A stretch of DNA of 64,000 nt from assembly GCA_037953625.1 (NCBI GenBank), contig CM075650.1, forward strand, positions 746,501-810,500, written 5' to 3'. Position 1 is the stretch's first letter. Each line of letters begins with the position of its first letter. Below the pieces are notes generated by a model that saw only the letters and a list, made by a program, of their open reading frames with translations, searched no databases and had not been told where the DNA came from. Position numbers and translations under genes: made by a program. Below are positions 45,919 to 56,337 of this stretch, one piece after another. The DNA is from Crotalaria pallida. Its lineage: Eukaryota; Streptophyta; Magnoliopsida; Fabales; Fabaceae.

Positions 45919-47509
45919 TGAGGAAAACCGCAATTGGTGGGTGAAACAACTAAGGAACCCTAGGAGAACACCTAGAAGGGGGGGTTGAATAGGTGTTTAA
46001 GAAACCTTGAAAGATTTTCGAAAGAAACAAATTGAAACAATTAAAACGAATGATTTTTACAAAAACTTCAGCTCTTAATCGATTAAGCCTGCAATTAATC
46101 GATTAAGACCAGAAAGTCTACAAATGGTTAATCGATTAAAGCCTTAGTTAATCGATTAAGCACTAATTAAAACTGAAAAATCACTTTTCAATCGAATACG
46201 AAAATCAATCAATTAACACGTATGATCAGAGATAGAACGGATACAATTAACACCAATATTCTTATTGATTACCTAGGTTATGAAAATGATTTTCTCCAAA
46301 TCAATTTACACAATTAAGATTCAATTCAATCAATTATGAAAATCAATCTTTTCTAGGTTTTCAACCAAGAACATATGAAATGACATGAATGTAAAGAGTT
46401 AAGGGAATAGAGATACTGCACAGAGATTTATCCTGGTTCACTCTCATCCACTTGAGAGCTACATCCAGTCCCCTCTTCAACCAAGAGAGATTCTTCACTA
46501 TGAGGAATTAGAGTTCTCAAATTACAAGTAAATGCCTCTCAAGACTCCCTTCTTGATAGCCTCCAAGAGATACCACACTCTTGTCTTGCAACCCTATTGA
46601 CCCTCTAATCTAACCTCTTCCATTGCTTGTTGATAACCCCACAACAAGTCTTCCACGTTGCTCGTTGATACCTCACAACAAGACTTCACTTTGCTTGATG
46701 ACACACCAAGACTTCTTCTTCAATTTGATTGACTTGCTTGATGATAATCGACACACCAAGACTTCTTCTTCGTTGTAGATAGCTTGCCTCTTGCAAAGAT
46801 TACAACTCAAATGAAAACAATAACAATCCCATGAATCTCTTTCAATAGCTATGAAAATATCAACATAAGAGATTCAAAGATTCTTGATCAAAGAATGTAA
46901 AAGTGAAAGCTTTGATCTATGAAATTGAGAGAGAATAGTGTCGCTTTGATCTTTGTAAAATTGATATGAAAGTTGTTCTAATGATTCACAAAGGTTAGGA
47001 AAAGGTTTATATAGAATACCCAAAAGTTAGGAAACTTAAAAACTGATTTTGAGAAGTTAAAAACGTATTTTAAAAACCAGTTTTACAGGTGTTAATCGAT
47101 TAACATGTGGCTTAATCGATTAACCACTGTAACAATGTGTATGTTAATCGATTAACCTGACCCTTAATCGATTAACCACTGTTCAAATCAATTAAAAACT
47201 TGTTTTCTCAAAACTAAACCTTTCCTTTCAAACCTTTAAGCCACCTATTGATTTTAGGATAAGTGAAAAACTCAAATTATGATATAATCATGACCTTGAT
47301 AGAGCTTCACTACCCTCTAAAGACTCTACCCAAACTCATCAAAATAAAAGACTCAAACTAAAGATATTACATTTATACTCAACTTGAATCTTCATGAGCT
47401 TGCTCTCTCTTCATCATTTGTTGTTTGTTGTTGATTGATGAACTTCTTCATACTTGAGCTTGATCAAAACCTTTATAGCTTGTTCAAAACCTTTTGTCAT
47501 TATCAAAAC
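45919..47509 (-). repeat. SIRE-like LTR, older copy, end truncated
   Basis: Starts TGAGGAAAACCG. By eye 85-90 percent like 51303-52887. Two clusters of TTAATCGATTAA-type palindromes (46070-46165 and 47093-47180); TATA box on the minus strand at 47006-47013. The break to the next copy is at 47509/47510. Confidence 0.85.
47006..47013 (-). promoter_or_regulatory. TATA box of SIRE-like LTR
   Basis: TATATAAA on the minus strand in the context TTCTATATAAACC, conserved in all three LTR copies (also 48222-48229 and 52377-52384). The ATCGAT palindromes lie just upstream in element orientation. Confidence 0.75.
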
Positions 47510-48732
47510 ATTTACACAATTAAGATTCAATTCAATCACTTATGAAAAATCACTTTTTCTAGGTTTTCAACCAAGAACACAATAAATTGACTTGAATGTA
47601 AAGAGTTAAGAGTTTAGAGATACGACACAGTTATTTATCCTGGTTCAATTTCATCCGCTTGAAAGCTACATCCAGTCCCCTCTTCATCCAAGAGAGATTC
47701 TTCACTATGAGGAATTAGAGTTCTCAAATTACAAGTAAATGCCTCACAAGACTCCCTTCTTGCTAGCCTACAAGAGATACTCCACACTCTTGCCTTGTAA
47801 TCCTATTGACCTTCTCTCTAATCTAACCTCTACCCCTTGTTGATATTCCACACAACAAGTCTTCACTTGCTCGATGATAATCCACACACCAAGGCTTCTC
47901 TTTGCTTGATTCACAACCAAGACTTCTTCTTCAATTTGAATGAACTCGCTTGATGATAATCGAAACACCAAGTCTTCTTTGTTTGTTGTAGATGGCTCGC
48001 CTCTTGCAAAGATTACAACACAATAGAAAACACAATGACACTCCTATGAATCTCTTCCAATAGTTATGACAAAATCAATATAAGAGATTCAAGAGTTCTT
48101 GATCAAAGAATGTGAAAATAGAAAGCTTTGATCTATGAAATTGAGACAGAATAGAGTGGCTTGATTCTTTGTAAAATCAATGTAAAAATGATTCTAGATG
48201 ATCACAATAATTGGGAAAAGGTTTATATAGAATACCCAAAAATTGTAGCACTTAAAAAACTGATTTTGAGAAGTGAAAAACGTATTTTAAAAATCAGATC
48301 TGCAGTATTTAATCGATTATAACTTAACTTAATCGATTAGTAATCGATTAATCTGAATCATAATCGATTAAACCCTGTTGAAACTTGTTAAAAACTTGTT
48401 TTCTCAAAACTAAACCTTTTCTTTCAAACCTTTAAGCCACTTATTGATTTTAGGTAAAGTGAAAACTCAAATTATGATTTGATCATGACTATGATAGAGA
48501 TTCACTACCCTCTAAATACTCTAATCAAACTCATAAAATAAAAGACCTAAGAAGCTTTAGAGGCAAAAGATAAAAGATATTACAATCACACTCAAACTAA
48601 GTCTTCTTTGAGCTTGTTCTCTCTTCTTCACTTGATGTTTGTTGTTGCTTGTTGAGCTTGAACTTCATCAATACCTTTGTAGCTTGTTCAAAACCTTTTG
48701 TCATTATCAAAACCTTCTCTATGGAATTAACA
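47510..48732 (-). repeat. SIRE-like 3' LTR, start truncated
   Basis: Nearly identical to 51665-52887, so it is the partner LTR of the gag-bearing interior. It ends AATTAACA at 48732, against the polypurine tract. Confidence 0.87.
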
Positions 48733-48747
48733 ATCTCCCCCTTTTTG
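48733..48747 (-). other. Polypurine tract of the SIRE-like element
   Basis: On the minus strand CAAAAAGGGGGAGAT runs into the LTR start TGTTAATTCC. It is a typical SIRE/Maximus tract. Confidence 0.88.
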
Positions 48748-49444
48748 AAAATGACAAACATGATTTGAAGTTGTTTGAAGTTCTTTGAAGTTGTTGATGC
48801 TTGAACCATTTGATCACTTGGTGAGAAACTTGCTCCCCCTTGCTAAATGCTTTTGACATTTGAAATCCACTTGATAGAAGCTTGATTCTCCCCCTATCTT
48901 CAACAACTTTGCTCAACCTACATAAAAACAACAAAAACAAAACAACCTTTCTCCAAAAACAACCATTTCTCCCCCTTTGGCATTATCAAAAAGTAATATA
49001 TACCAATTGAAATATAAAATGCTAAGCCAAAATAGAGAAATCAAGATCATTTCTTCACAACATTGATACCAATTGAAAAAATACAAGTCCTAAACTTTGA
49101 AATGTGATACCAATTGGTAAGAAATATGACAATGAAATATAAACCAATTGAGAACTAATAAGATCATAATATCACTTAACAAAGTAAGATATCAATTGTA
49201 AAGAAATATCAACAAAAGCATGATGATCATATAGTAATCACTCAATGATATCAATTGAACTAATTGAACTTTTAGAAAAGTAATACCAATTGAGAAGATA
49301 CCAATTGAGAGAATTTACCAATTGTCAAAAATCTAACAATATCAATTATACCAAATGTAGGACTTCTTTTGATACCAATTGAAGATGCAAATGAATGAAT
49401 AACACTTGTAAGCTCTTTGTTCTTCAATCATACCTACAAAACAA
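48748..49444 (-). other. SIRE-like interior after gag, CAATTG-rich
   Basis: About 0.7 kb without coding capacity. Between 48997 and 49385 it contains about a dozen copies of CAATTGGTATC-like words (minus strand), the same word that forms the LTR/primer-site junction at 51290-51304. A polypurine-like CTCCCCC also recurs at 48832, 48890 and 48971. Confidence 0.75.
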
Positions 49445-51232
49445 TCATGCTTTGCTTTTTGGTATCCAAATGGTTTTGGATCCATTTTTGTTAGTTAAGG
49501 GATTCTCACCCTTCTTAACCCAAACAAAATTTCCTTTAGGTATACCATGCACTTTAATATAACACACATTTGAAGTATGTCCATGAGTACCACAATAGAA
49601 ACATGTTGGTGCATTTGAAAAATCAACTTTAGAAAAATCAACAACATTTCTATGAGATTTACTCTTAGCATTAGTATAACCCAAACCAAACTTGTTTGAA
49701 TTTCCTTTTTGAAAATTTAACAATGTGCGCAATCTAATATCACCATTTGTGAAACTTGCAAGCTTATTTTTCAAAATAGCATTTTCATCTTTAAGCAACT
49801 TGCAATTCTCACAATCAACCACAATATTCAATCTACTAGCACAATCACAAGAAGAACAAGCATATATGAGATCAAGGGTTTCATTTTCAAGATTAAGCTC
49901 ATCAACTTGTCTTTGAAGTTCTAAAATCTCTTTTTGATGTTTCAAAATGAGCTTCTTTCTTTCAATATTTTTCAAAGCTAGTTTTTCAAGTTGTTCATGC
50001 ATTTCTTCATAAGCATTATATAACAATTCATATTTAGAAGAAATTTCGGATTTAGTATGACTTACATTGCTATCCTCGCTTTGTTCACTTGATTCATCAT
50101 TTGAACTTTCCTCTTCATTTACTTGAACAAGCAAGTTGAGATTAGCAACTTCTTCATCATCCGAAGAACTATTTGATGTGATTTTCTTCTCTTCTACATC
50201 ACTATCCCAAACTATATATGCCCTTTTATGTTTTGAATTTTTCTTTTCTTTCTCCTTCTTCTTGAGATACTTAGAGCATGAGTACTTGAGATGACCGGGC
50301 TTTCCATATTCATGGCAAACTACACCTTCTTTAGTTGTCTTGGTCTTGTAGTGTGGGGAATCCTTCTCTTTACCTTTGTCTTTGTTCAACCTTCCTTTTC
50401 TTCTTAGAAATTTGTCAAACTTACTTAGTAAAAGTTTCATTTCTTTTTCATCAATATCCGAATCGGAATCTTCACTATCATCATCATCGGAACTCTCTTT
50501 CTTTTGATATGATCTATTAACTTTAAGAGCAAGTCCTTTTCTTCCTTTGTTCTTATCCGACTCTTCATGCATATGCAAACGTCCAAGCTCCATTTCATGT
50601 TCTTGAAGCTTTCGAAAAAGTGTTGCGAGATCCATAACATCCAAATTCTTAGATTCAACAATAGCCGTTACTTTTGGTTGCCAATTTCTATCCAAACATC
50701 TCAACACTTTTTTAGTAAGTTCACCTTGTAAGAAAGTCTTACCAAGAGCAAGTAAATGGTTAATAATATGAGTAAAACGTTTTTGCATATCATTAATAGA
50801 TTCATTTGGAAGCATTTGAAACAATTCATATTCACGCATCAAAACATTCAATCTAGCTCTCCTAACCTCACTAGTTCCTTCATGAGTCACTTGTAAAGTG
50901 TCCGACATTTCCTTAGCACTAATACATTGTGAAACTCTAAAGAACTCGTCATAGGACAAAGCGGAGGTAATGATATTTTTTGCTTTAAAATCATATTGAA
51001 CTTTCTTTCTATCATCATCCGTCCACTTATCCTCGGGGGTCAATTGTTGTGCACCTTCAACTAAACTAGAGGGGATATGAGGACCTTTTTCTATTGCTTT
51101 CCAAATTTCACTATCTATGGCTTGGATAAAGATTTTCATTCTTACTTTCCAATAAGCGTATCCCTCACCGTTAAAGAGTGGAGGACGACTTATCGAAGCA
51201 CCTTCACCACCAAAGGGATTCATGGAACCCAT
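49445..51232 (-). CDS. gag: Gag of SIRE/Maximus-like Ty1 element
   Basis: Intact 595-residue frame, ATG at 51230-51232, 57 bp after the primer site. N-terminus MGSMNPFGGEG then RPPLFNGEGYAYWKVRMKIF, the usual start of Ty1 gag, then a UBN2-type capsid region (about residues 60-230, with LMREYELFQMLPNESINDMQ). A Lys/Asp/Ser-rich linker and coiled-coil-like stretch (about 395-470) follow. Of two zinc knuckles, the second is intact (CFYCGTHGHTSNVC, about 543-556); the first reads CHEYGKPGHLKYSC (about 306-319), with Tyr in place of the second Cys. The frame stops before any protease or integrase. It supplies capsid at most; pol must come from elsewhere. Confidence 0.92.
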   Translation of the reverse strand: MGSMNPFGGEGASISRPPLFNGEGYAYWKVRMKIFIQAIDSEIWKAIEKGPHIPSSLVEGAQQLTPEDKWTDDDRKKVQYDFKAKNIITSALSYDEFFRVSQCISAKEMSDTLQVTHEGTSEVRRARLNVLMREYELFQMLPNESINDMQKRFTHIINHLLALGKTFLQGELTKKVLRCLDRNWQPKVTAIVESKNLDVMDLATLFRKLQEHEMELGRLHMHEESDKNKGRKGLALKVNRSYQKKESSDDDDSEDSDSDIDEKEMKLLLSKFDKFLRRKGRLNKDKGKEKDSPHYKTKTTKEGVVCHEYGKPGHLKYSCSKYLKKKEKEKKNSKHKRAYIVWDSDVEEKKITSNSSSDDEEVANLNLLVQVNEEESSNDESSEQSEDSNVSHTKSEISSKYELLYNAYEEMHEQLEKLALKNIERKKLILKHQKEILELQRQVDELNLENETLDLIYACSSCDCASRLNIVVDCENCKLLKDENAILKNKLASFTNGDIRLRTLLNFQKGNSNKFGLGYTNAKSKSHRNVVDFSKVDFSNAPTCFYCGTHGHTSNVCYIKVHGIPKGNFVWVKKGENPLTNKNGSKTIWIPKSKA

Positions 51233-51288
51233 TGCGGTTACTTAAGGATCTTTATGAAAAAGCTCTTATGCTCGTGTCTTTCGACCGA

Positions 51289-51300
51289 GCTCTAATACCA
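51289..51300 (-). other. Primer binding site of the SIRE-like element
   Basis: Minus strand TGGTATTAGAGC, one base from TGGTATCAGAGC (tRNA-iMet), two bases from the 5' LTR end. Confidence 0.82.
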
Positions 51301-51302
51301 AT

Positions 51303-52887
51303 TGAGGAAACCACAATTGGTGGTTGAAACAACTAAGGAACCCTAGGAGAACACCTAGAAGGGGGGGTTGAATAGGTGTTTAAGAAACCTTGAAAGATTT
51401 TCGAACGAAACCAATCGAAACAATCAAAACAAATGATTTTTGCAAATTCTACAGCATGTAATCGATTAACAAATTCTTTAATCGATTAACCTGCAATTTA
51501 ATCGATTAATAATCGATTATGACAGATAAAAAACTGAAAAATCACTTTTCAATTGAATACGAAAATCAATCAATCAACACGTAAGATCAGAGATTCAGCG
51601 GAGAAGATTAACACCTATATTCTTATTGATTACCTAGGTTATGAAAATGATTTTCCCCAAGTTGATTTACACAATTAAGATTCAATTCAATCACTTATGA
51701 AAAATCACTTTTTCTAGGTTTTCAACCAAGAACACAATAAATTGACTTGAATGTAAAGAGTTAAGAGTTTAGAGATACGACACAGTGATTTTTCCTGGTT
51801 CAATTTCATCCGCTTGAAAGCTACATCCAGTCCCCTCTTCATCCAAGAGAGATTCTTCACTATGAGGAATTAGAGTTCTCAAATTACAAGTAAATGCCTC
51901 ACAAGACTCCCTTCTTGCTAGCCTACAAGAGATACTCCACACTCTTGCCTTGTAATCCTATTGACCTTCTCTCTAATCTAACCTCTACCCCTTGTTGATA
52001 ATCCACACAACAAGTCTTCACTTGCTCGATGATAATCCACACACCAAGGCTTCTCTTTGCTTGATTCACAACCAAGACTTCTTCTTCAATTTGAATGAAC
52101 TCGCTTGATGATAATCGACACACCAAGTCTTCTTTGTTTGTTGTAGATGGCTTGCCTCTTGCAAAGATTACAACACAATAGAAAACACAATGACACTCCT
52201 ATGAATCTCTTCCAATAGTTATGACAAAATCAATATAAGAGATTCAAGAGTTCTTGATCAAAGAATGTGAAAATAGAAAGCTTTGATCTATGAAATTGAG
52301 ACAGAATAGAGTGGCTTGATTCTTTGTAAAATCAATGTAAAAATGATTCTAGATGATCACAATAATTGGGAAAAGGTTTATATAGAATACCCAAAAATTG
52401 TAGCACTTAAAAAACTGATTTTGAGAAGTGAAAAACGTATTTTAAAAATCAGATCTGCAGTATTTAATCGATTATAACTTAACTTAATCGATTAGTAATC
52501 GATTAATCTGAATCATAATCGATTAAACCCTGTTGAAACTTGTTAAAAACTTGTTTTCTCAAAACTAAACCTTTTCTTTCAAACCTTTAAGCCACCTATT
52601 GATTTTAGGTAAAGTGAAAACTCAAATTATGATTTGATCATGACTATGATAGAGATTCACTACCCTCTAAATACTCTAATCAAACTCATAAAATAAAAGA
52701 CCTAAGAAGCTTGAGATGCAAAATATAAAAGATATTACAATCACACTCAAACTAAGTCTTCTTTGAGCTTGTTCTCTCTTCTTCACTTGATGTTTGTTGT
52801 TGCTTGTTGAGCTTGAACTTCATCAATACCTTTGTAGCTTGTTCAAAAGCTTTTGTCATTATCAAAACCTTCTCTATGGAATTAACA
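51303..52887 (-). repeat. SIRE-like 5' LTR
   Basis: 1585 bp, TGAGGAAACC...GAATTAACA on the plus strand. ATCGAT palindromes at 51456-51520 and 52464-52530; TATA box at 52377-52384 on the minus strand. Confidence 0.9.
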
Positions 52888-53149
52888 ATGATATCATATC
52901 GTATGACATGATATGACGAGTTATGATGTAGAATGATATGATGTGAAACCCTGGATGCCTGGCTATATCTGAAAATGTTTTGTACATGTTAAACAGAGTA
53001 AAGATAAATTTTGGAAAGTTCGAAAAACAGAGTAAACTCCGCCGAATTTTTCGGAGATTTCTATAATAAGTTTATGTTTTAAAAAGAAATTTTCAAGTTG
53101 TTAATTTTGTTTAAGAGTCTAATTAAGGTTTGAAAGTTAGGATGTTACA
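52888..53149 (+). repeat. Solo LTR C, last piece
   Basis: Starts with ATGATATCATAT-type repeats. It contains GAGTAAACTCCGCCG near 53030, a word also near the ends of the E and LARD-A LTRs. It ends GGATGTTACA followed by TACTC. Confidence 0.8.
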
Positions 53150-53186
53150 TACTCATCCTCGGCGGCATGGAGATCGGGATAATCTC

Positions 53187-54484
53187 TGATTTGGGTCTGA
53201 TATATGTATCTTTTGGACTTCATTTTACCCTCTTTTACTTTGATTTGGCTTGTTTTCATAGCAAACTTAGGATCTTTTTATTAGTTTTTAGGAATTTTAG
53301 TAGTTGTAGTTTCCCTTAAACTTTTTGATCCGTTTGTTCATTGTTTCAGGTAATTTTGGAGCTCAAATGCAAAAATTAATTACGGAATTGGAAAGAGCAC
53401 GTAAAGACCTTGAAGTAGGAAAAAGAACGGAGAGAAACGGAGCCGGAACATGTCCCGCACGCCTGGGGCGCGGGGACGGGTGCGCCTGGGGCTCGCCTAC
53501 TGAAGAAAGGCACCAGGTCACAGACTCGAGCGCCTGGGGCGCGAGAACGTATGCGCCTGGGGCGCGCGTGCACCAGAACAGGCCCAATTGGGCCAAAACT
53601 TCAGAAATTGATGGGGATTCTACTTAGTGTTATTTTGTAAATATAAATTAGTGATTTAGAATTAGGTTAGGCAACCACCTAGAAGAGAAACAGAAATTAG
53701 AATTGAAGAGAGAGATTACAGCACTTTGGAGCAAGTAGAGGATTTAAGAATTTGGGGTAATTTGTCTATGAATTTCCCTAATATATCTTTCATTCTTCTT
53801 ATTTCTATGTGTAACTAAAACCCTCGTGTTAGGAACACGGTGAATTTGTATGACGTAGCTTATTTCAATTTATAGTTTAGTATTTTCCGTTTTTAATTCT
53901 TGCGTTAATTGTGTTTTTATTGAATACGTAAAACTAATCACTTTATGTTCTGAATCTTCTTAATTCTTAATGAAAGTTAGGGATTTTGAAAAGGCCTTGC
54001 AATTAACGGTATAATCACTCAAAAATAGAGATATAATTGAATGATTATATGATTTGGTAATTCCCTTGTGCTGAATATCTTATTTTCCAATGCTGTAATT
54101 TGTTGAGAGATCAATGATTACAAATTTAGAGAGTAAAGGGTAATGTTAGAGAGATCTAATTATTACTATTAAAGAGGAATTGTCCATGAATTAAAGGAAA
54201 ATCTAAATTATAGTTGAATAAGTGAAACCTACAATGCAACCAACGTTCCTAACCACTTTCTCCCATAGTTCTCAAGTTTTTATTCAATTTCAGCAATTAA
54301 TTAGTTTAGTTAATTATTAGTTTCAAATCTAAATTTTAATTTAAACAACTTTTTAGTTATAAGATTTATTTCTAATTACATTAAGGTGAAAATATACTAA
54401 AAACACAACTCCCTGTGGGACGATATTCGGTCTTCCATTGACTATATTACTCGTTGACCCAGTACACTTGCTGGAAAATCAACA
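53187..54484 (+). mobile_element. Solo LTR G, Athila-related
   Basis: 1298 bp, TG...CA, flanked by ATCTC (53182-53186, 54485-54489). It aligns with the Athila-like 3' LTR: GGTCTGATATATG start, GAACGGAGAGAAACGGAG, GC-rich palindromes at 53450-53575 (GCGCCTGGGGCGCG words), and the end CCCTGTGGGA...ACTATATTACTCG. No internal region remains, so it is the product of LTR-LTR recombination. The empty target is at 63917-63945. Confidence 0.93.
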
Positions 54485-56323
54485 ATCTCCATTAAAGGTA
54501 CCTAAAAATGACAACTTAAGGGGGTGAGATATTTACTCAAAATCAAAGGAAACAATTAAAAACGATAACAAGATATAATGACGATGCATGCTACATAAAT
54601 AAGAATTATAATATTAATAATAGCACTACATAATAATAAGCATATATTATATAATTATTCATTTCTCCTTGCTTTTCTTTTTACTTTATTCTTTATTCAC
54701 TTCATAGCTTTGCACATACATAATCATCATCATCATAATTATCAACTACTGTTGATAATACGTAAACATTCGTAATGCAATACAGTGCAATGCAACTTCT
54801 CCATACATTTACTTTCTTTTTCTCTTTTCATAACTTCGTAGTTATTACTACGCTTTCTTTTCACTTTTCGTAACATCGTAGTTGTTACTACGTTTCTTTA
54901 CTTTTACTTCGTAGTCATTGCTACGTTTCCTTTTTCCTCACATCGCCATCCACACTTTAGGAAAGATCAACTAGGAGTAAATGTTCCTCAACCTATGCTT
55001 GCTCAATACTTCACCAATTGTTCATCGTACAATTTTGGGTGGTTTTCCCAAAATTGGCTATAGCAGGGACCATCCTCCGTAGTCAGGAAGTATTTAAGTG
55101 ACCGATAGAATGATCATAGTGTGCACAGGACCGATCCCCAACATGAGTAATGAAATCAGTTCTTTGGTGGATCAAAGTCCTTCTATAATAATTCTCACGA
55201 TTGTTTCATTAGCACAATCTAATCACTATAATACTCTCGTCCGTCAATTCTATGAACCTTCACCAATTGTTCTTCAGTTTATAGAACCTTCACGCCATCT
55301 TTCCTAATTCCTAACATCCACCTTACTCCATAATTATACGTGTTTCTAATTCATTTTAGTGGTTGTTAATAATCAATCCTTTACTTATATAAATCAATTT
55401 GGAGGGGTTTTCTAACTTAAGGCCTTTAAACATAAACATAAACAATTTAACATAAGCATAGGCCATTAATATGCAAGCATAAATATCACCAATAATAATG
55501 ATAATAACATTCATTCATTCCAATTAATACATTCAAGCATCAAAATCAATGATTTAAGTGGCATCATCATCACTAAACATCATGAAACCTAAGTTCAAAT
55601 ACCAATGTAATTCACATTTAACATATAAATCAAACATACACATCAAACACACATATCATTATATACTTATTATTATAATTAATCATTTCCCCTAATTAAG
55701 AAAATTACATCCACTCTTACCTTTGTAGAGAGATAAAGGGAAAGTGAAGGATTTGAAAAACCACCACTTCTAATCTTTGATTCAAGCTTCTATGTCACTA
55801 ATTTCATGCCCTCTGTCACTTTGTAGACTTCCTTTGTTGATTTTATGGCACTATGTGCTTGATTGGCAATGTTAGGGTTTATGGGTGTTGATGGGTTATG
55901 AGGAGAGGGAGTGATTCATGGGGTTTAAAGAGAGGGAAAATGGAGGATTAATGATGGGAAGTTGATATGTGATGATGATTTGGTTGATTTTGGTGTTAAT
56001 TTGAAGATTGGAGTGGATTAGGGCATGAGAGGAGGAGAGGTTCGAGCTTTGGGGGAAAGGAAATTATGATGAATTTTGGTCATTTTCGTTTATATATTTC
56101 TGCAGATCTGGGCAAAGTATCCATATATCTACCAGGATATGTAGATATCTCGAGGTTTTTTTTAAACAGACTTTAACCTATTTCAAAACCTTTCGAAAAA
56201 TAAAATACATACTAATATTAAAATTTCATTTTTCTTATAACTATCTAACTTAAAACTTCTAATTACTTAATTAAATTGAACTATCAATGCTTATAACTAT
56301 TTAATAAATTTGGGGATGTTACA
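54485..56323 (-). repeat. Element E 3' LTR, main piece
   Basis: Holds, in minus-strand order: pyrimidine-rich leader, donor-like AAG/GTAAGAGTGG (55720), hairpins (54837-55056), and CTCACCCCCTTA...TTTTTAG/GTAC (acceptor 54502). GATATC-type palindromes lie at about 56125-56155. The plus-strand end is GGGGATGTTACA, against the polypurine tract. Confidence 0.87.
54837..55056. repeat. Hairpins in element E LTR
   Basis: Three CGTAG-nnnnnn-CTACG units (54837-54852, 54877-54892, 54910-54925; loops TTATTA, TTGTTA, TCATTG) and one strong hairpin CAATTTTGGG-TGGTTTT-CCCAAAATTG (55030-55056). Confidence 0.82.
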
Positions 56324-56337
56324 ATACTCCCCTACTT
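56324..56337 (-). other. Polypurine tract of element E
   Basis: Minus strand AAGTAGGGGAGTAT beside the LTR. Tract-side hairpin GAATTTCG-TCCC-CGAAATTC at 56342-56361; extra AAGTGGGGGAG at 56431-56441. Confidence 0.85.

Larger units (their letters stand above)
45919..52887 (-). mobile_element. SIRE-like Ty1 element, gag-only, with a chimeric 3' LTR
   Basis: Minus strand. The 5' LTR is 51303-52887; primer site 51289-51300; gag 49445-51232; polypurine tract 48733-48747. On the low side are two LTR pieces joined head to tail: an older diverged copy (45919-47509) lacking its last 20 or so bases, and a younger copy (47510-48732) lacking its first 362 and nearly identical to the 5' LTR. No protease, integrase or RT is present. 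The flanks (TGTGA and ATGAT) do not match, so recombination between elements rather than simple insertion made the present structure. Confidence 0.88.
28564..53149 (+). mobile_element. Solo LTR C with nested insertions
   Basis: Begins TGTAACATTCC and ends GGATGTTACA, flanked by TACTC (28559-28563, 53150-53154). Native parts are 28564-30842, 45823-45918 and 52888-53149, about 2.6 kb. There is no primer site or tract, so it is a solo LTR. Orientation is plus, from a CCGTTGGAT-type module (28738-28800) and a donor-like AAG/GTAAGGGGG at 29530. The acceptor-like site found in related LTRs is missing; it may have gone with DNA lost at the SIRE-like insertion. The uninterrupted target is seen at 63897-63915. 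Confidence 0.88.

Noticed and set aside
53325..53627. Frames on both strands in solo LTR G
   Set aside because: They result from the GC-rich palindromic patch, which is open in several frames at once.
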